A stretch of 64,000 nucleotides of DNA, taken from the NCBI RefSeq assembly GCF_947623445.1, contig NC_135240.1, positions 10,974,001 through 11,038,000 of the forward strand, given 5' to 3'. The notes below the pieces were generated by a model. It saw only the letters and a program-made list of their open reading frames with translations. It made no database searches and had not been told where the DNA came from. Made by a program: the position numbers and the translations under genes. Source of the DNA: Clavelina lepadiformis. Its lineage: Eukaryota; Chordata; Ascidiacea; Aplousobranchia; Clavelinidae. The first letter of the stretch is position 1. Every line of letters begins with the position of its first letter. Positions 38,401 through 53,400 of the stretch are shown in pieces.

Positions 38401-41400
38401 ATAATTACTACTATGAAACAAAGCAAGTTCCCCCAAATCAATTGCACATTTGGTGAGGCAATAGTTTGATTTTGCATTGCAAACCATAGTTGTAATTAAA
38501 GTTTACAATACGACCTCTTGAGAACAATAATTTGATCCATTGGATCCACTACTTTGAAAATTTGAAGATACAAAAGCACACTTGTTGATTTCTATGCTGA
38601 AAAAATTTGTAGCGGAAACGAGCCAAAAACTCACGCTTTCTCCACTTCCAGATATTTCTTCTCCAAGTTCATCCAAACCGCCGTTAATCAAATTATTAAC
38701 ATTTGTTGAAGTTACTCCCATTAAATCTTCGTCCGAATCAAGTTTATCCTTCAAGAATATTATGAATGCTAACAAGAATGGTTTCCTAAAACATTTAGGC
38801 AAAAATTCCTTTAACCACTTACCTCCATGGCATCAACTTGTTCCTGGAGAGACTGCAGACGTTGAACGGCGAGCAAACCGACAGATATGTTTGAGAGTTC
38901 ACCATATGCATCAGTAACTCGTGTCGTTTCAGGTTCAATTTCATCCAAAAGATCATCGATGCACGAATCACATCCTAGTTTAAAGGAAAACAAAACATGT
39001 GCCTTATTAAACATTGCATTTTTATTCAGCCAAAATATTGACAAAAATGAACTACTACGTACTCGTGCACTCGGCTGCACCCAATTCTAGAATGTGACGA
39101 GATAGTTCACATTCATCACACTGAGCTCCAGTAATACCAGGGGGACATTCACATAAACCATTAGCTGGATTGCACTTTCCATTGTTTCGGCAATTGCAAG
39201 CTGCAAGGAAAAAACAATTTTCATTAATAACCTCACCTACAATAGATGTAATGACACTGTAGGCCTATGTGTGAAGTACATGGTCCAAGATGTCTGCATT
39301 ACTTACGCTTGCAACCCTCTGGCGAGTAATCCCAATAACCAGGAGCACATTTATCGCAACGAAGACCAACAATATTTGGAGCACAATCACACTGTCCAGT
39401 CTCAATGCGACATTCATCTCCTAAAGCGCCTTCAGCACATGCACAGCTACGACAGCCGGAACATGACTGAAAGTTCCAAAATCCTTAGAAAATGACAAAC
39501 AAAATGGTTAATATGCATTCACTCCAAACTCACAAAAGAGGTAGCACCACTTTTCCAAACTGCACCTTGCAAAAATAAAATAATAACAAATGTATTAATC
39601 TTCTTGTAGTTCTACATACCAGGTTCACATGTATCACAAAGTGCTCCAATAACATTGGGGCGGCAAGAACAGTGACCCATATCATAATCACAGGCTTCAG
39701 TTCCACATGAATTGCAAGAACATTCAGTACAGTTGCGAGCGACAATGGCATCACCATAATATCCATCGGCACAGCGCTCACAATAATCACCACCAGTGTT
39801 GAAGGCACAGTCTGTGCATTTGCCTTCAGAAACAATTAAAGTATTTTTATTGACAAGGTATTCAGAAACAAGCATAATCTAATGATGTGGAACAAACCAG
39901 TTAAGCTGTCACATGTTGGCATAACAAGATTTGGATCCAAATTTCCATGACAATTGCATGGTTTGCAGTCACCACCATAAACAGCTGGGTTGCCAAAGTA
40001 TCCTGATGCACAAAGTTCACACCGCTGACCAGTGTAACCCATTTGGCAGTGGCAAACCATTTCACCTGGGAAATAGGTTTAAGAGTCAGGAATTTAATAT
40101 ACAATAAAAACTACAGCACAGAAATGTATCTTTTATAATCGTAGCAAGTTAACATTAGTGCAACTTGACATTAGTGTTGGAAAATATTGTGACAATGCAA
40201 CATGTAGTTACCATCTACTTCTTCACAAGTGTCTGCAAAGTTTCCACCTTCCACTGGAAAGGGACATGGGCAAGGCTTGCAAGAATCAATCTCACCACTA
40301 GTGGCATTACCAATGTAACCATCTTCACAAACACCACAGTTTTCCCCACCCTGTAAAAAAGAGAAATAACGGCACTTGAAGCAAATGTATAGCCAACAAA
40401 TTATAAGGAGCAAGAGTTATTTCACAGGCGTAACTACTGCAAAAGTTAACGTAATAAGCAGTTAACTTTATCATGTATGACTCACAGTGTTGTGCAGACA
40501 CTCGTCACCATCTAGCAGGGCACCAGTATCATCACACCGTTTACAATTTGGGTAACAGTCACACTTCTCACAGTAGCCAAGATACGGGCCGCGGTCGCTT
40601 CTAAAATGACCATCGTCACAATACTGACACGAATGTCCATGGTAACCTTGAGAAAAACAAAAAAAAAATATGTAAATTACTGTGCAGTAATCACTGTTTA
40701 TTTAAAGAAATAATGAAAAGCAGCAAAGCAGCGATGTTAGTAGAAATTTAACATTATTTTAATCAAAATACTAGTGTGCATATAAAACTTCGATTGGTGT
40801 AACATTCAATCACTTCTATTACAAACCAATTGACTTATTTTACCAGGTGGGCAGGTACACTCTTCCACAGTTGGAATTCCAGGTGCAGATCCAACAGGGC
40901 GTCCATAATCAGTTGTGGTCATGACAACATCTTGCAGGGCGACAGTTGTCACACCAACTTCTGGGGAAGCCCTGATATGCAGAGCTTGCAGATCAGCAAG
41001 GACCATCATCATTTCTTCCCTGGTTACGGCATTGCCTTTACAAAAGGGCGGAAAATAATCAATGAGTGATGATCAAAACAATCCTTTTTCCGCCTAAACA
41101 TATTCTACCTACCACTGTCTTGATGTTGGAAATTTCTTTCACTGAGCTCAAGTTGAACATTTTCTAATGAAGCATCATTTACCCAACCAATTACCATATC
41201 ATTGCCCTGTCAAAAAGAAAAAACAATAAAACGTTTTACATCTCAGAAGTTAAGTTACATATAAACTATTGTGCTGCTTTTATCAAGTTTTCCAGCAAGT
41301 AGAAATTTCACAAAAATGACATTTTAACATTGTTTTCGTTTTGTTTCCTTACCTTTAAAATGAGATCCGGGATAATTCCAAGTAATGGAGCTGGTTGTGG

Positions 41401-44400
41401 GACGCTTCCACTGCTGCTGCCGGCTGCATCGCCTCGTCCCGGTTGCTCTGTGCTCCACAAAGTGGTGTAACGTAGTTTTCCACCATATGAACTAACTTGG
41501 TCTTCCAAATACGTCTATAAATAGGGATGCTTACACAATTCAGGATAGGGATGCTTACACAATTCAAAATAAAACTTTGCTTACTGTATATTAATTACAT
41601 ATACCGTATATAAATTGCAAAATTTACAGGTTAAATTTAATCTTTACCTTGGGTGCTGCCCAGTAAAGTCCTGGTTTGGAAGGATTTTCTGGACCACCAT
41701 TTTCTGCAATATTTACTTGCACAGTTCGTCCGTTGTTGGTGGAAGTCACTTCTGGACGGGGCCTGATAAAAGTATCAAATTATAGAAACTCTTTTAATTC
41801 AGTGTTATACAAAATTTTTAATGCTTCAAATGAAATATTATATTATGAAATATTTCCAAATACTATTAGTAATTGCAATGAGAGCACTTACTCCACGAGG
41901 TACAGCATTCTCCATTTTTCCATATCATAAATTTCAGTAGAAGGATATTGTGAGCTGCGACATTGGTCAGAAACACCAAAGCAGAAGCAAGACGTACATC
42001 CTTTGGGATTGTTTATGTCCAAGAAGAAAGTGCCCTAAAAAATTTTTTGCTAGGCGCTTTGCAGAATCAACGTAACAAACCCATAATTTTAGTTCTTCAA
42101 CATACCTCTTTGCACCTGTCACACTGCAGTCCTTCAACATTTTCTTTGCATCTGCTGCACTGTCCAGTTACTGGATCACACTTGTCAGAGATACTGCCAC
42201 GCTCATCACAGGTACATTGTTTACATTCAGGGAAGCCATAATAACCAAGTTCACACTGATCACATCTGTAAAAGAAGAACTGGGAAATTTAAATTTGACT
42301 TTTATTGGTAGTATAATGTACACAACTAATCACGTAGCAGATTTATGTGAGTTATACTAATTTACTTGCCTTTGTCCAGTGACATGCTCCTTGCAGTTGC
42401 ACTGCCCGTCACCAGGATTACAACCAGTGTCAGAGATATTGAGAACTCCATTAAGATTGCAGTCACATTCTACACATCCAGCCAATGGATGGAAGGAGTG
42501 AGTGAACGGTGCGCAACTGTTACAATCTGGCTTGACAGTATTGGGTGGACAAATACACTCGCCAGTTACGTCATCACACAGTGCACCACCACAGTCACAT
42601 TCACGACATTCAGGATATCCATAGAAACCAACCATACACTGATCACACTGTCGTCCGACAATGTGAACTTTGCAAGGACACTGACCGCCATAATCCTGAA
42701 TACAACAAAATATGCTAGGAGTCGGAAAGGGAAAACTTATGTTGCAAAGCTGCTTGAAATATTGCAAATTAAAATTTGAGAACAGGTATTAGAAATATAA
42801 AACTTACATTACAAACAGCATCGGCACCACCAACTGTTCCAGCTCCAGAGCAGTTACATTCAAGAGCACCATCATTATAATCAACAGTCAATGAAAAGAC
42901 ACTCTCCTGGCAAAACTCAGTCGGTGCATGCACCGTATCATAGAAGCTCTGCATAAAATCATTATTAACAGTTTTAAATCATCAACCAGTTTAGTTTTAT
43001 AATATATATAATTTGTAATTTCATTTACCTTTTGGCTATCAGTAGCACACTGTTCAATAAAGTCACTTGACTTATCAATCGGTTCAAGGTCAAGTAATTT
43101 TGGATTGTATTCTGCCTCAGGGACAGCAAGTACATACTGCACCCAGAATGACTTATCTGCCAACACACAATGAAAGGTAAATTCTGGGGCTACAAAAACA
43201 GTGTGAGCTACGGGAGCTGTTATTTTTAAAACTTACCCTCAGGAACATCCAATGTGACAGTTGTAGTTGGTACAGAAATGTCTGCTACAATGCCTCCATT
43301 ATCAAGCGTTACAACTGCTCGACAACCATCGCCGTGAGGACAATAAGTGACGTTTGCAGTACCAGGTGACGCCACACCACCATCGATCAGCACACGAGGA
43401 CTGAAACTTGTATGTTTCGGATTGTAGTAATGAACAAGGAAGACATACCTTTACCGATATGTAAAGACCAACAGTAAGTACTCATGGCATTGATTGCTCA
43501 TAGTTTTGCTAGAGGTAAGTTTGTTCAGTGCATAATGTTGAAACTTGCCTGCCCGGGTTTAATCTCATTGGAATCTGAAGTCTTGTCTGTCCTGACCCAG
43601 TATCATCAGCACCATCCAGGTACACCAGAGGTACTTTATCGTCATTGATCGTATCTGGCCGTGGCCCTGTGCTTGCATCTTCTGGGGCATCGTCAGGAAT
43701 AGGCTCTGCAACATTAACACGAGTACTTCCAACGGGGACTTTGTACTTGCCAGCAACGCATCTGCAACACAAGAAATTGAAATTATACTCAATAACCTAT
43801 TAAATAATAAAATAACAAATTTTTATCACTTTCATCATGACAGGTTGTTGCTTACTCATCAAACTTGGGCCCCTGTGTAGTGATGCATCTTGGTTTTGGT
43901 TCAACAAGTTCCATTGTCCAATCAGCAAGTGGAATAGCAGTCAATGATTTGACATAGAAAGAATTTCCGGCATCAGTTTGGACAGTTACTTTCATGGTTG
44001 GCAAGGATACATCAAAAACCTAACAATTATACTAGGTTATTAATCATTCTGTCTTCATTTCATAACTTCATTGACATAACATTAACATGAACATTAAAAC
44101 TTGTCTCATCACTACATAAATTTTGTTTCAGTGACCTTAACGTCATTAAGAACAGCCAATGCAACTTGTCGACACAAGAATGAATATGGACAAGAATAAA
44201 TGTTAAACTTTGCATCATCGTAAGTGTTGCCAGCTCCATCCGTCACCGTAACTCTGCCTTTTTGGAACCTTGGATAGAATTTATGAAGTTTACTAACGGA
44301 AATGGATGCCAAACATTTAGAAAAACTTTCTATTTAATTTTGTTGGCATATTAACAAATATAACGGTTTCATTCTTAATTAATAACCTTACCTATCTTCA

Positions 44401-47400
44401 GTGGATGCATATTCAAGTACAAGAACATATTTGCCAGCCTTTGGTAAAGTTATGTCAGTTGTAAATTCTCTATCGCCATCAACGCCAGTAGTGCCATCCA
44501 TGAAAAGCATTTCAGGATGTGCAGTTGTTGGTGCAGTGATTCTAAAGTAAATATTGCATTTTACATAAAGAAAATATGCTGATAACGTTATTGGATGTGT
44601 TATTTTATTATCCAAGAGTATGGCATAACCCAAAACTCCACAATTTTACTTACCTCCCTTCAGGGGCAGAATCAGAGAGTTCTACAGTGGTGAAAGCTTC
44701 AAGACTTGGATGGGTGAACATCACACATTCTTTTCCAGAATCACTCGCACTGGGCACACAAGGCACAGTAGCAGTCAGTCGGAGAATTCCAGGTTCGTAA
44801 TACTCAGATGGCATAAGAACAAAGTAGTCAACCAGCAAACCTAAAAGAAACATTTACAACACCAAGCCTGCAAACAGAACTTAAACTCACTTTCGTAATT
44901 TTTTTTTTATCTTACCGGGTGCAGCCTCAAGCACCACAGTCCAGGTTCCTCGGTTTAGTACAAACGGTGTTGGTACCGTTACAATACGTGGAGTTTGTGT
45001 ATTGGGGAAAGTGACAGAGTAGCTTTGTTCGGTACCTGTGATTTAAATGATTAATAATTAGAACCTAAACAGTTGCTTGGTAAAGGTACTCACAGTTGAT
45101 AGCTGCTTTAACTCACATAAAAACAGCAGTGAATTTTTATCTTTAATTTTACTTTAAGAGTTATTTCTATTGTACGGTAACTTAAATTTTATTGTTAATT
45201 GTTTATTTAACATTTCCGTTTAGTGTTTAAGCAACAATATCAAAGTGAACAGTTTTACATCATCATGCTATGACTATGAGCACAAAATTTCAAAATTTAA
45301 CTCACATACAATATTCTACACTCTCATGCTTTGTATAATATAATAATGACACACTAACGTATTGATGTGCTATGATTACTAATGTGCAAGAGAGAAGGTC
45401 ATAAAAACAAACAATTAGCAAGCATAGACTATTTTTCATGCTCAACAATCTCACTTTTTAGTGGTTACACCTTACCATACTCTGGCTGATTAGGTGAAAC
45501 AGTGACATTTGCTCTTGAAGCTGGACCGGTGTTGTAATAATAGAACATCAATCGATAAAGACCACTGTTGTGAGTGACTACCGGAACCATCACAGTAGGC
45601 TATATTGTGTTGTGAGTTTGTGATTAATCAGTAAAAATCAACTAAATACAGAGAATGCTTTTGCTATAATTCTAGGTAAAAGGAGAATTTCCATGAATTG
45701 TTTTGTTTCGTTACCCAATGCAGCGTAAACAAACTAACTATCATGGGTCTGCAGGATATATTGAATGTGGTGCAGGCTTAAGAATGGAAATGTGTGGAGG
45801 AAGCTACACAGAAGAAGCAAGCAAACGGAAACAAAATCAAGCAAGCAAAAACAAACACATGCAGAGCAAACTTTTAATAATAAAATAAATACAAACACAC
45901 AGTGACTTCAAAATTTTTTGGATAATGAAGGGCAAGCAGATCTGTCATGCACCATGCCCAGTTCGAAACAAGCTTGGGAACTTACAGTCTAGACAATCAA
46001 CTGAGTCTAATTCTGCTTCGGATGATGTCCCAAATGACAAAGTTCCACTTATTACTTCATCAGTTGGGTTAATGTAGTAAATTAATGCTCGATACAGGTT
46101 ATGTCTCGCTATAGTAATGTGCATTACTATAGTGGGCTGTATATTTGAAGTTAGTAAAAGAAAATTAGTCACCAAATCAATATAAAACCGTTTAGGGTAT
46201 AAATTTATGTCAACCAGTAGTAAGCAAAACCAAGTCACAGAAATATTATTACGCAAAAAATTAATATAACAAAAAATTTAAAAAGCGTTAAGCATTGCAA
46301 ACATAGTAAGCATTGCACTACATATTTAGCAGAGCTAAAGCAGAGAATTAAGTATAAAGAATAGAGCAATACAGCACAGGCTAATATGTCACCACAGACC
46401 TCAGTATATTTCTAATAACACTAAGTTGGATAACTTATAATATTGTATATATATGAGGTTATATATATATATACAACCTTATATGAACTACTAACTGCAC
46501 AAGGTAACCAACGATTCCTCATAACATGTTCAATTAAATTTGATTGATGTCAAAACAATTCCACATACCTGAACAACAGAATATTGGGCGTAACCGATAT
46601 AACTGAAATTGGGAAATTCCTCAGGGTTAAAACCAGCTCTTACAAATGTGTTTTCAGGCGTTCGTCCATCTTCTAGCTCATACTGGTTCTGGTACAACGT
46701 TGGATAATAATACCCTTCCAGTGCCCTGTGCAATAGCATAATGTTTCAGATACGTATTAACTTTCAATGATCAATTACACAAACCAACCTAAAGACAGAT
46801 AAATTGGCTGAACAAACCTAGTAAAATAGATTCTACCTGTTGCAACGACGTCCTCCAATACCAGTTTTACATTCACATTGTCCATTGCTCTTGTCACACT
46901 CAATGGTCATAGCACCCCCAACATCACATTGACAGCTTGTGCAGCCCAAATAGTTGAGCTCTTCAAGTTCATAGAAGCCACTAGCGCATTGAGAACAACG
47001 TTGTGTGCAAGTGTATGGTTTACACCAACATTGACCATCCTAAAACAAAACAAGGCCATTCAAGTTCCTAATTTCGATGTGGCGGTTATGTAATAAACGT
47101 AAACTACTAACTATTACCTCTCTGTCGCATTCACCAACACCATCCAAGGTTCCCTGGATGAAGCAGTTGCAGCTTATGCATCCCCGGTCAAGATCGTAAT
47201 GAAGAGGTTTGCACATGTCACAGTTCTTTCCAACAACATTCTCCTTACACTCACATTGGCCCTATATGAAAATTGAGCTTTGTAAACTAAATCAACAGTT
47301 ATTGTGGTGTGATGTAATTATTACAACTTACGGTGGTGAAAGCAAGACAGACACCAGGGACAACAGAAACAATGCCCCGAACATCACAACTGCACTCTTC

Positions 47401-50400
47401 GCATTTCGGAAAGTTGAAATAATCGGGTGTGCATGTGTCGCAAGCACGGCCCTGTACATTGTCTCGACACAAACAATCTCCAGTTGTTTGGTCACAAGTT
47501 GTTTTAAGGGAACCACGAACATTACAAGCACAGGAAAGACAGTTTGGATACCTAAATCATTAAGACCACTCATTTTAATGAAATAGTTAGATTATTGATA
47601 CCTGTTATAAAATTTCAAATAAATAATGACAATGCATTTAATTACTAAGTAATAACATACTAACTGATCCTAGATACTTTTCATTAGTGAATTCAATGAA
47701 CTTAACCTATTATCAGTACTTTTATATTTCACTTCATGAGGTAGTTTATCGCAAGAAATAATAGCATCCTGCAATAATGATGTATTGAGGTCTTACCCAT
47801 AAAATTCAGGAGCACACTCTTCACAAGCATTTCCTTGGTAGTTTGGTTTGCAGTTGCAACGACCACTGCCTGAGTCACACGTGTTGTTCAAACTTCCAGG
47901 TGCAGTGCATTCACACTCTATCAAAAACAAGGTGATTGGTATACAGCTATGCCAGTGTTAAGAAATCAAATGAGAAGTAGTAGGTTCAAGCTAAGAAACA
48001 AACCTTGACACAAAGGGAAACCAAAGTAGCCAGATTTGCAGTCATCACAACTGACTCCAGCATATTTTTCATCACAAAAACATTCCCCAGTTAATGAATC
48101 ACAAACCTGCCAGAATAATCATGATTATATCTTATCATGACAAATATTCAGAATCAGGACAGAGTTAAAAACAGTAAGCCAGTTAAAAGAAGATATTTAA
48201 CTTTACAATACGGAGTACGGACGTCGGTTTTACATATAATTATTTGTATAATATTTATACATTTATAGAAATAGAAACCTCATCAGTGGTTCCAATATCA
48301 CTGCATGGACAACGCTGGCAAAGTGGATAGTTGAAATAGCCAGGAGCACACTCAGTACAGGACTTGCCAGCAAAGCCATCCGCACAAGGGCAGTCGCCAG
48401 TGTATGGATCACATACATCTGAAGCCACCCCTTCCCCAACACACTCACAAGCTTTTGGAAAGAAAACACTAAGTCAGAAAGAGCTACAACATATTCGGCT
48501 TATTACTGACTGATATCTGATTTTAATTAACAGCTTCCAGTTTGAACACATTTTCGTGTTTTACCACTGATTTAATACAAACGATAAATTAAGTCAACAT
48601 TGAGAATTGAGTTAACTACATCATGGGAAAACACTTGACAATACATACCATCGCAGGTTGGAAAGAGATAAAATCCAGCTGCACACTCATCACAGTATTT
48701 TCCTGCAAAGTTGTATTTGCAAGGGCAAGCATCTCCGACTGGAAGGCACACATCATTTAATGTGCCATTGTAATAACAGTCGCAAGCTGTAAGATTTCAA
48801 AAAGTTCATTAACATTTTGAAGTAATCAACACCTTGTATATTCATGGCCAGCTGATGCTAAACCTTACAATACAACCAAATAATAATCCAAACTCATATA
48901 TGATATTGAAGTGGTACACTCATTTACTTAACTTAAATTTTGTGCATAAAAAGATAGTGTTCGAAACACACTGAAACTGTGTCATGGTGCCATAAAAAGA
49001 TAGCTTAAATCTAAAACAATCACAAGCACATATATACCACTTTCTTTCCAGACTGACAAAACTGTTCAAAGAAGAGGTCAACCACATAAAGGAAATACTG
49101 CTAAACCAATAAATTTTAAATGAAGTAGTATAACATTAAAGTAACATGAAAGTATAAAACAATTACTCACGTCTACATTCTGGGAAGTCATAGTATCCTG
49201 GAGCACACCTGTCACATCTGTCTCCAGCATATTGAACCTTGCAGTAGCAACGTCCAGTGGTAGGCTCACAGGATCCAATAGTATAAGCACTGTCACACTC
49301 ACAAGCTGTGTTAAAATAAAAAGTTTTTAACTGTATGCCTATTTGTGTATTTCAACTGAATAAATAACAAATGAATAAATAAGCGTTGTATGTTGCATGT
49401 TGGTTATCCACTGTCAAAACAATTTTGCACATGCAACTCATAGTAATGCAAAAAGTTAGATGTGTAAAAACATCCAATAATAATGTATTGGTGTCTTCTT
49501 ACAGTTGTTCTAAAACAGTGGTTCTTAACCAGGGGTCTGTGGAGCATTTTCAAGGTGTCCACAGAAACCTTTTTGTTTTTGAATTACAATTACACATTGT
49601 TTTCCATAAGCTAACAAGCTGTACATGAATTCGGGAGCAAATTTTGCTACTTGAGTTTACTTTAAAAAAAAACACAGGAGTCCACAATTGTTTCCATGGC
49701 ACCAAAAGCGAAACAAAAAGATTAAGAACCATTGCTTTCAGTTTAAAACATTCAAGCAACAGCTGCATGATAGCTGATGCTTTGACCAGACGTGTACAAA
49801 AACATGCACTGTGCATTGGGATGATGAAAAATGTAACACGTCAGAGATGGTACTTCATAATCTTCAGTCAGTGCCTCTTTGAAACCAGATGATGTGAATG
49901 TGCAAATGAAAAAGTCAGTAAGGCCTGATGACCGGACGTTTGAGGTGATTTTATTTGAACATTCCCATGTTTTCTTACATTCACAAAAAAGTGAAACTAA
50001 ACCCACGAACAAAATCTTTGACAAAAACTCCATCAAAGCTGTTATGTTTCCGATCTTTCCTTGGGTTTTCAAAGCTCGATTTCGTAGAAGATAATGGTAT
50101 CAAAAAATCTTCATCTATTTCACTTGGAGATCCAACAGAAGACAATGGCAATATATGAGAGTTACTTGCTGGAAAAATACTAGAGCTCACTGGGCCTTCT
50201 CCTGAGTTCTCATAAATAGGTTTTGGCACTCCATCAACATCTAACTGACCCGAGGAGGATGACACTTGAATAGGTAGGACGGTTGAATATCGATCAAATG
50301 CACTGGTGCTTTCAAAAGGAACTGTTCTCACAACATCACTTCCAAAAAATTCTAGTACTGTTGCTTGCATTTTGATATTAGCGTTATCTAATTCTGTGTC

Positions 50401-53400
50401 AACGTATTGCGTTCCCATAGTGGGAAATATGTTTCTGTTCCGATAAGAAGCGGTTTTAAGCACACCACTTCCGAAAAATTCTGGTGGGCTCACAAGAATT
50501 CCGATATTCTTGTGTAAGTCGGAGTTTGAATTTGTGATTTGAGAATTTGGGGCAACACCAACAGTGTTTTGGACATAGCTTGATGAAGCTGTTGAGGTTA
50601 CAAATATTTCAAAGAAATGTGTGTTATAAATAAAAATAAAACTCATCAAAACAAAAAGAAAAACAAAGCGATCCAATTGGACTAAAAACTGAAGTGAAAT
50701 TAAATATCAGATAGCTGAAACCCTACTTACGTCTGCATCCATTTGGATCACTAGGATCAATATCAGCTGGTCTCCAGTAACCACTGGCACACTGCTCACA
50801 GTTTATGCCGGCAGTGTTGTGCTGGCAATTTTGGCACATGCCACCTCCTTCATAGTTACCCAGCAAGTCAAGTGAGAGGCGACGAAGAGCAACATCCTCG
50901 TCATAAACACATTCATTGCTGTGTCCATAGCAGTTACAGGCTATAAACAAGATATTTCATCAATACTTAAATTAGAAAACATTATTACAATGAAACTTAG
51001 CTATAAATTCCACTATATTAGTATGAAACCTATGTAATTCACCGTGTTAAAAATCACCTTTATCATAACTGTATGATCTTAAACAATTATTTTAATTGTC
51101 AAAGTATGTACCTTCACATTCATTTGTTGACTCCGGCACTGCTGGTCGCCAAGCCTTCTGCACGAATCCAGCACAACAATACTCACAGCTATCACCACAA
51201 GTATTGTGGCGACATTCACATTTCAACCTTTCGTAATAAAACAACATTAAGGCAAAATTACAGTGTCCATCTCAATAGATGGTATGGTATAGCTTTCAGA
51301 ATGTATACCTAAACTAAAGAAAGACCTTCCACCATTTTATCTGGTCATTGACCCCAACCACTTGAGCCCTTTGGGTCCTTTTTCCACTTTGTGCGTTAAC
51401 CAATGTTATATATATGCATACAGTATTTACTGTTTTTGTGGTTTTACCCAAATTTGCAACTGTTTAGCAGGGCCATTAAACAGGATCAGGTGTTGTTAAT
51501 ATTTTACCCTCTAATGGCACTACAACAATAGCACAGTGGTATCGAGAATTAAACCAAGTTTGTACAATTGCAAGTCCAACACTTCAGCCAATACACTACT
51601 ACTGTAAGTTAACTAAGTTAGTTGATTTTCATTATGTTGAATCAAATGTGACTAAAACATAATCCATTATGTATTTACTTGTATTGATCTTGCGGGTCAG
51701 GTGAGCAGGTATCTGCATGTCCATTACATACACAGCGACCACCAATACTGATGTCCTTGATACTGTAGTAGTACTGCATACAAATTATTTCACTCGTTAG
51801 CAAAATAATAGGTCAGAAGTATATTTTTATTTTATCAAAATATTAAGTATGCATACTTAAAAATTGTATCAACATATGTCCAATTGTACATAGTTTAGGA
51901 AAGGGAGAATGGGTATGCAAAAAGTTGATTTTAGTTATTTAGGGTTGAATTGAAGATAGACTTAGATTAAAAGGTAGTTTTAGGTTAGGTTTAGGTTACT
52001 ATATTAAACCATTTAAGTTATAATCAGAAACTGTGAAAAATAGCTTTGAACGCATGATTTTTTCAGGTGAAATAGTGGCAACCAAAATGTTAACTTCTTT
52101 TGGACACTTACACGGCGAGTTACAGTTGGGTCCTGTTCAGATACTGCCATCAAATGTCCAAGAAGTGTTTTGGTTCGCAAAAAGCGAAGTCGCACGTCGG
52201 TAGCTTTGCTCCATTCTTGTAGAACGGTGGCATAAGAAAAGTTCTGGGCGCCAGGTCGGCCTTTCACCATCGACACAATCACCTGAAGAAATTTCATCAT
52301 TTAATTAATTAATAACAATTGGGAAGCTGGTCTTTGATACCTAATTCAATACGCCAAATCGTTTTACGTTAGGATGGTAAACTTAAAACAAGTATGAACA
52401 GCAAATCATTGAGGAAATCCGGTACGCAATTGACTTTAGCGATTCGGAAATAATTTTTTTTTTAAGTCAATGACGCACGACGATAAGTGCTGAACTATAT
52501 TTGGAGAGCGACGCAAAAAATTCAACACGGCAATCAAAAAGAATAGTTGGAAGCTGAATGTGAATTTAAAGGGTTACCTCTCCGTTTTCAAGCGGGACAA
52601 CACTGGAGTAATCAGACGTGCAAACTACGCTGTCATCTCTGGTAATCTCTTCCAAACTGTCCATTCCAAACAGATTGTAGCAATCGCTGTCAGTGTTGGC
52701 GAAATATTGCCATGGCTGATAGGTATGGCCATAATCAGAGGAATGTTCCAGAACCCATGTTCCAGCACGAGGTGAGTTGGCAAACTTGATCAGAACGTAT
52801 GCAACGTGAAACACCTGTCAAAACGAAAAGGTTTAAGATATTTGATCTGTGTGAAAAGATTATACATCAAATATAGCAGCTAAAATGCGCGGTTGTGGTG
52901 CATTAAACAATTGTACAAATTGGAAATGGGAACGGTAATATCGTAAATTGTTAGGATGGTTCTTTAGGGTGTGAAAGTAGCACGCTGTTCTAAATCCAGA
53001 AATTAGAACAAATGAAATTTTTACAATTAATTATCCACGGCGCATTATCAATTTACGCTTTTTGCCTTTCTCACTGAGAATTGGCACAATTGGCACTATA
53101 AAGCCCTTGAGCTAAAATCAAACCGCATGCCACAGGGCTAGCACTGTTTTGCCAAAAAAAGGAAACCGGCCGTACAAATGACTTTGGGTCTTCCTGCCAC
53201 AGGTAAGTTTAAAGATCATAGCATTCATACTGTAGACTTATAACGTAATTGGAGAAAGGCAGGAGCGGCGGCGGTCTGATAACCAGCGCCTGCTGTATTC
53301 GACAGGGCGGAAACCAATCAAACAGACACACCAACATCGGTCGGGTGGAGTTTGCGAAAGTAGACCCGCCATTTACGTTTACGATTACTTTGAGGTATTT

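Larger units (their letters stand above)
42808..46725 (-). other. Laminin: L4b domain exons
   Basis: Exons 46725-46569, then either 46136-45986 or 45599-45476, then 45035-44916, 44840-44654, 44541-44392, 44268-44136, 44019-43856, 43761-43549, 43400-43237, 43156-43029, 42948-42808. Opens with [17 protein letters not shown] and [16 protein letters not shown], the pattern of the laminin IV domain of beta and alpha-3/5 chains, and closes with [11 protein letters not shown] before LE modules resume at [13 protein letters not shown]. The exon ending at 43549 has a GC donor (GGGCAG|GCAAGT), required by phase with the exon at 43400. Confidence 0.85.
46837..51227 (-). other. Laminin: first LE (EGF-like) tract
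   Basis: Exons 51227-51112, 50940-50731, 49305-49171, 48786-48649, 48451-48279, 48106-48004, 47917-47797, 47551-47332, 47261-47118, 47039-46837. Repeating eight-Cys LE modules with the usual C.C...G..C..C..G pattern, roughly ten in all, forming the rod between LN and L4b. A large intron (50730-49306) inside this tract holds a long open frame and a hAT-like MITE, described separately. Confidence 0.92.

Noticed and set aside
49752..50072. 106-codon minus-strand frame overlapping the nested open frame
   Set aside because: Overlaps the longer frame in another register and has no acceptor or domain; probably a shadow.
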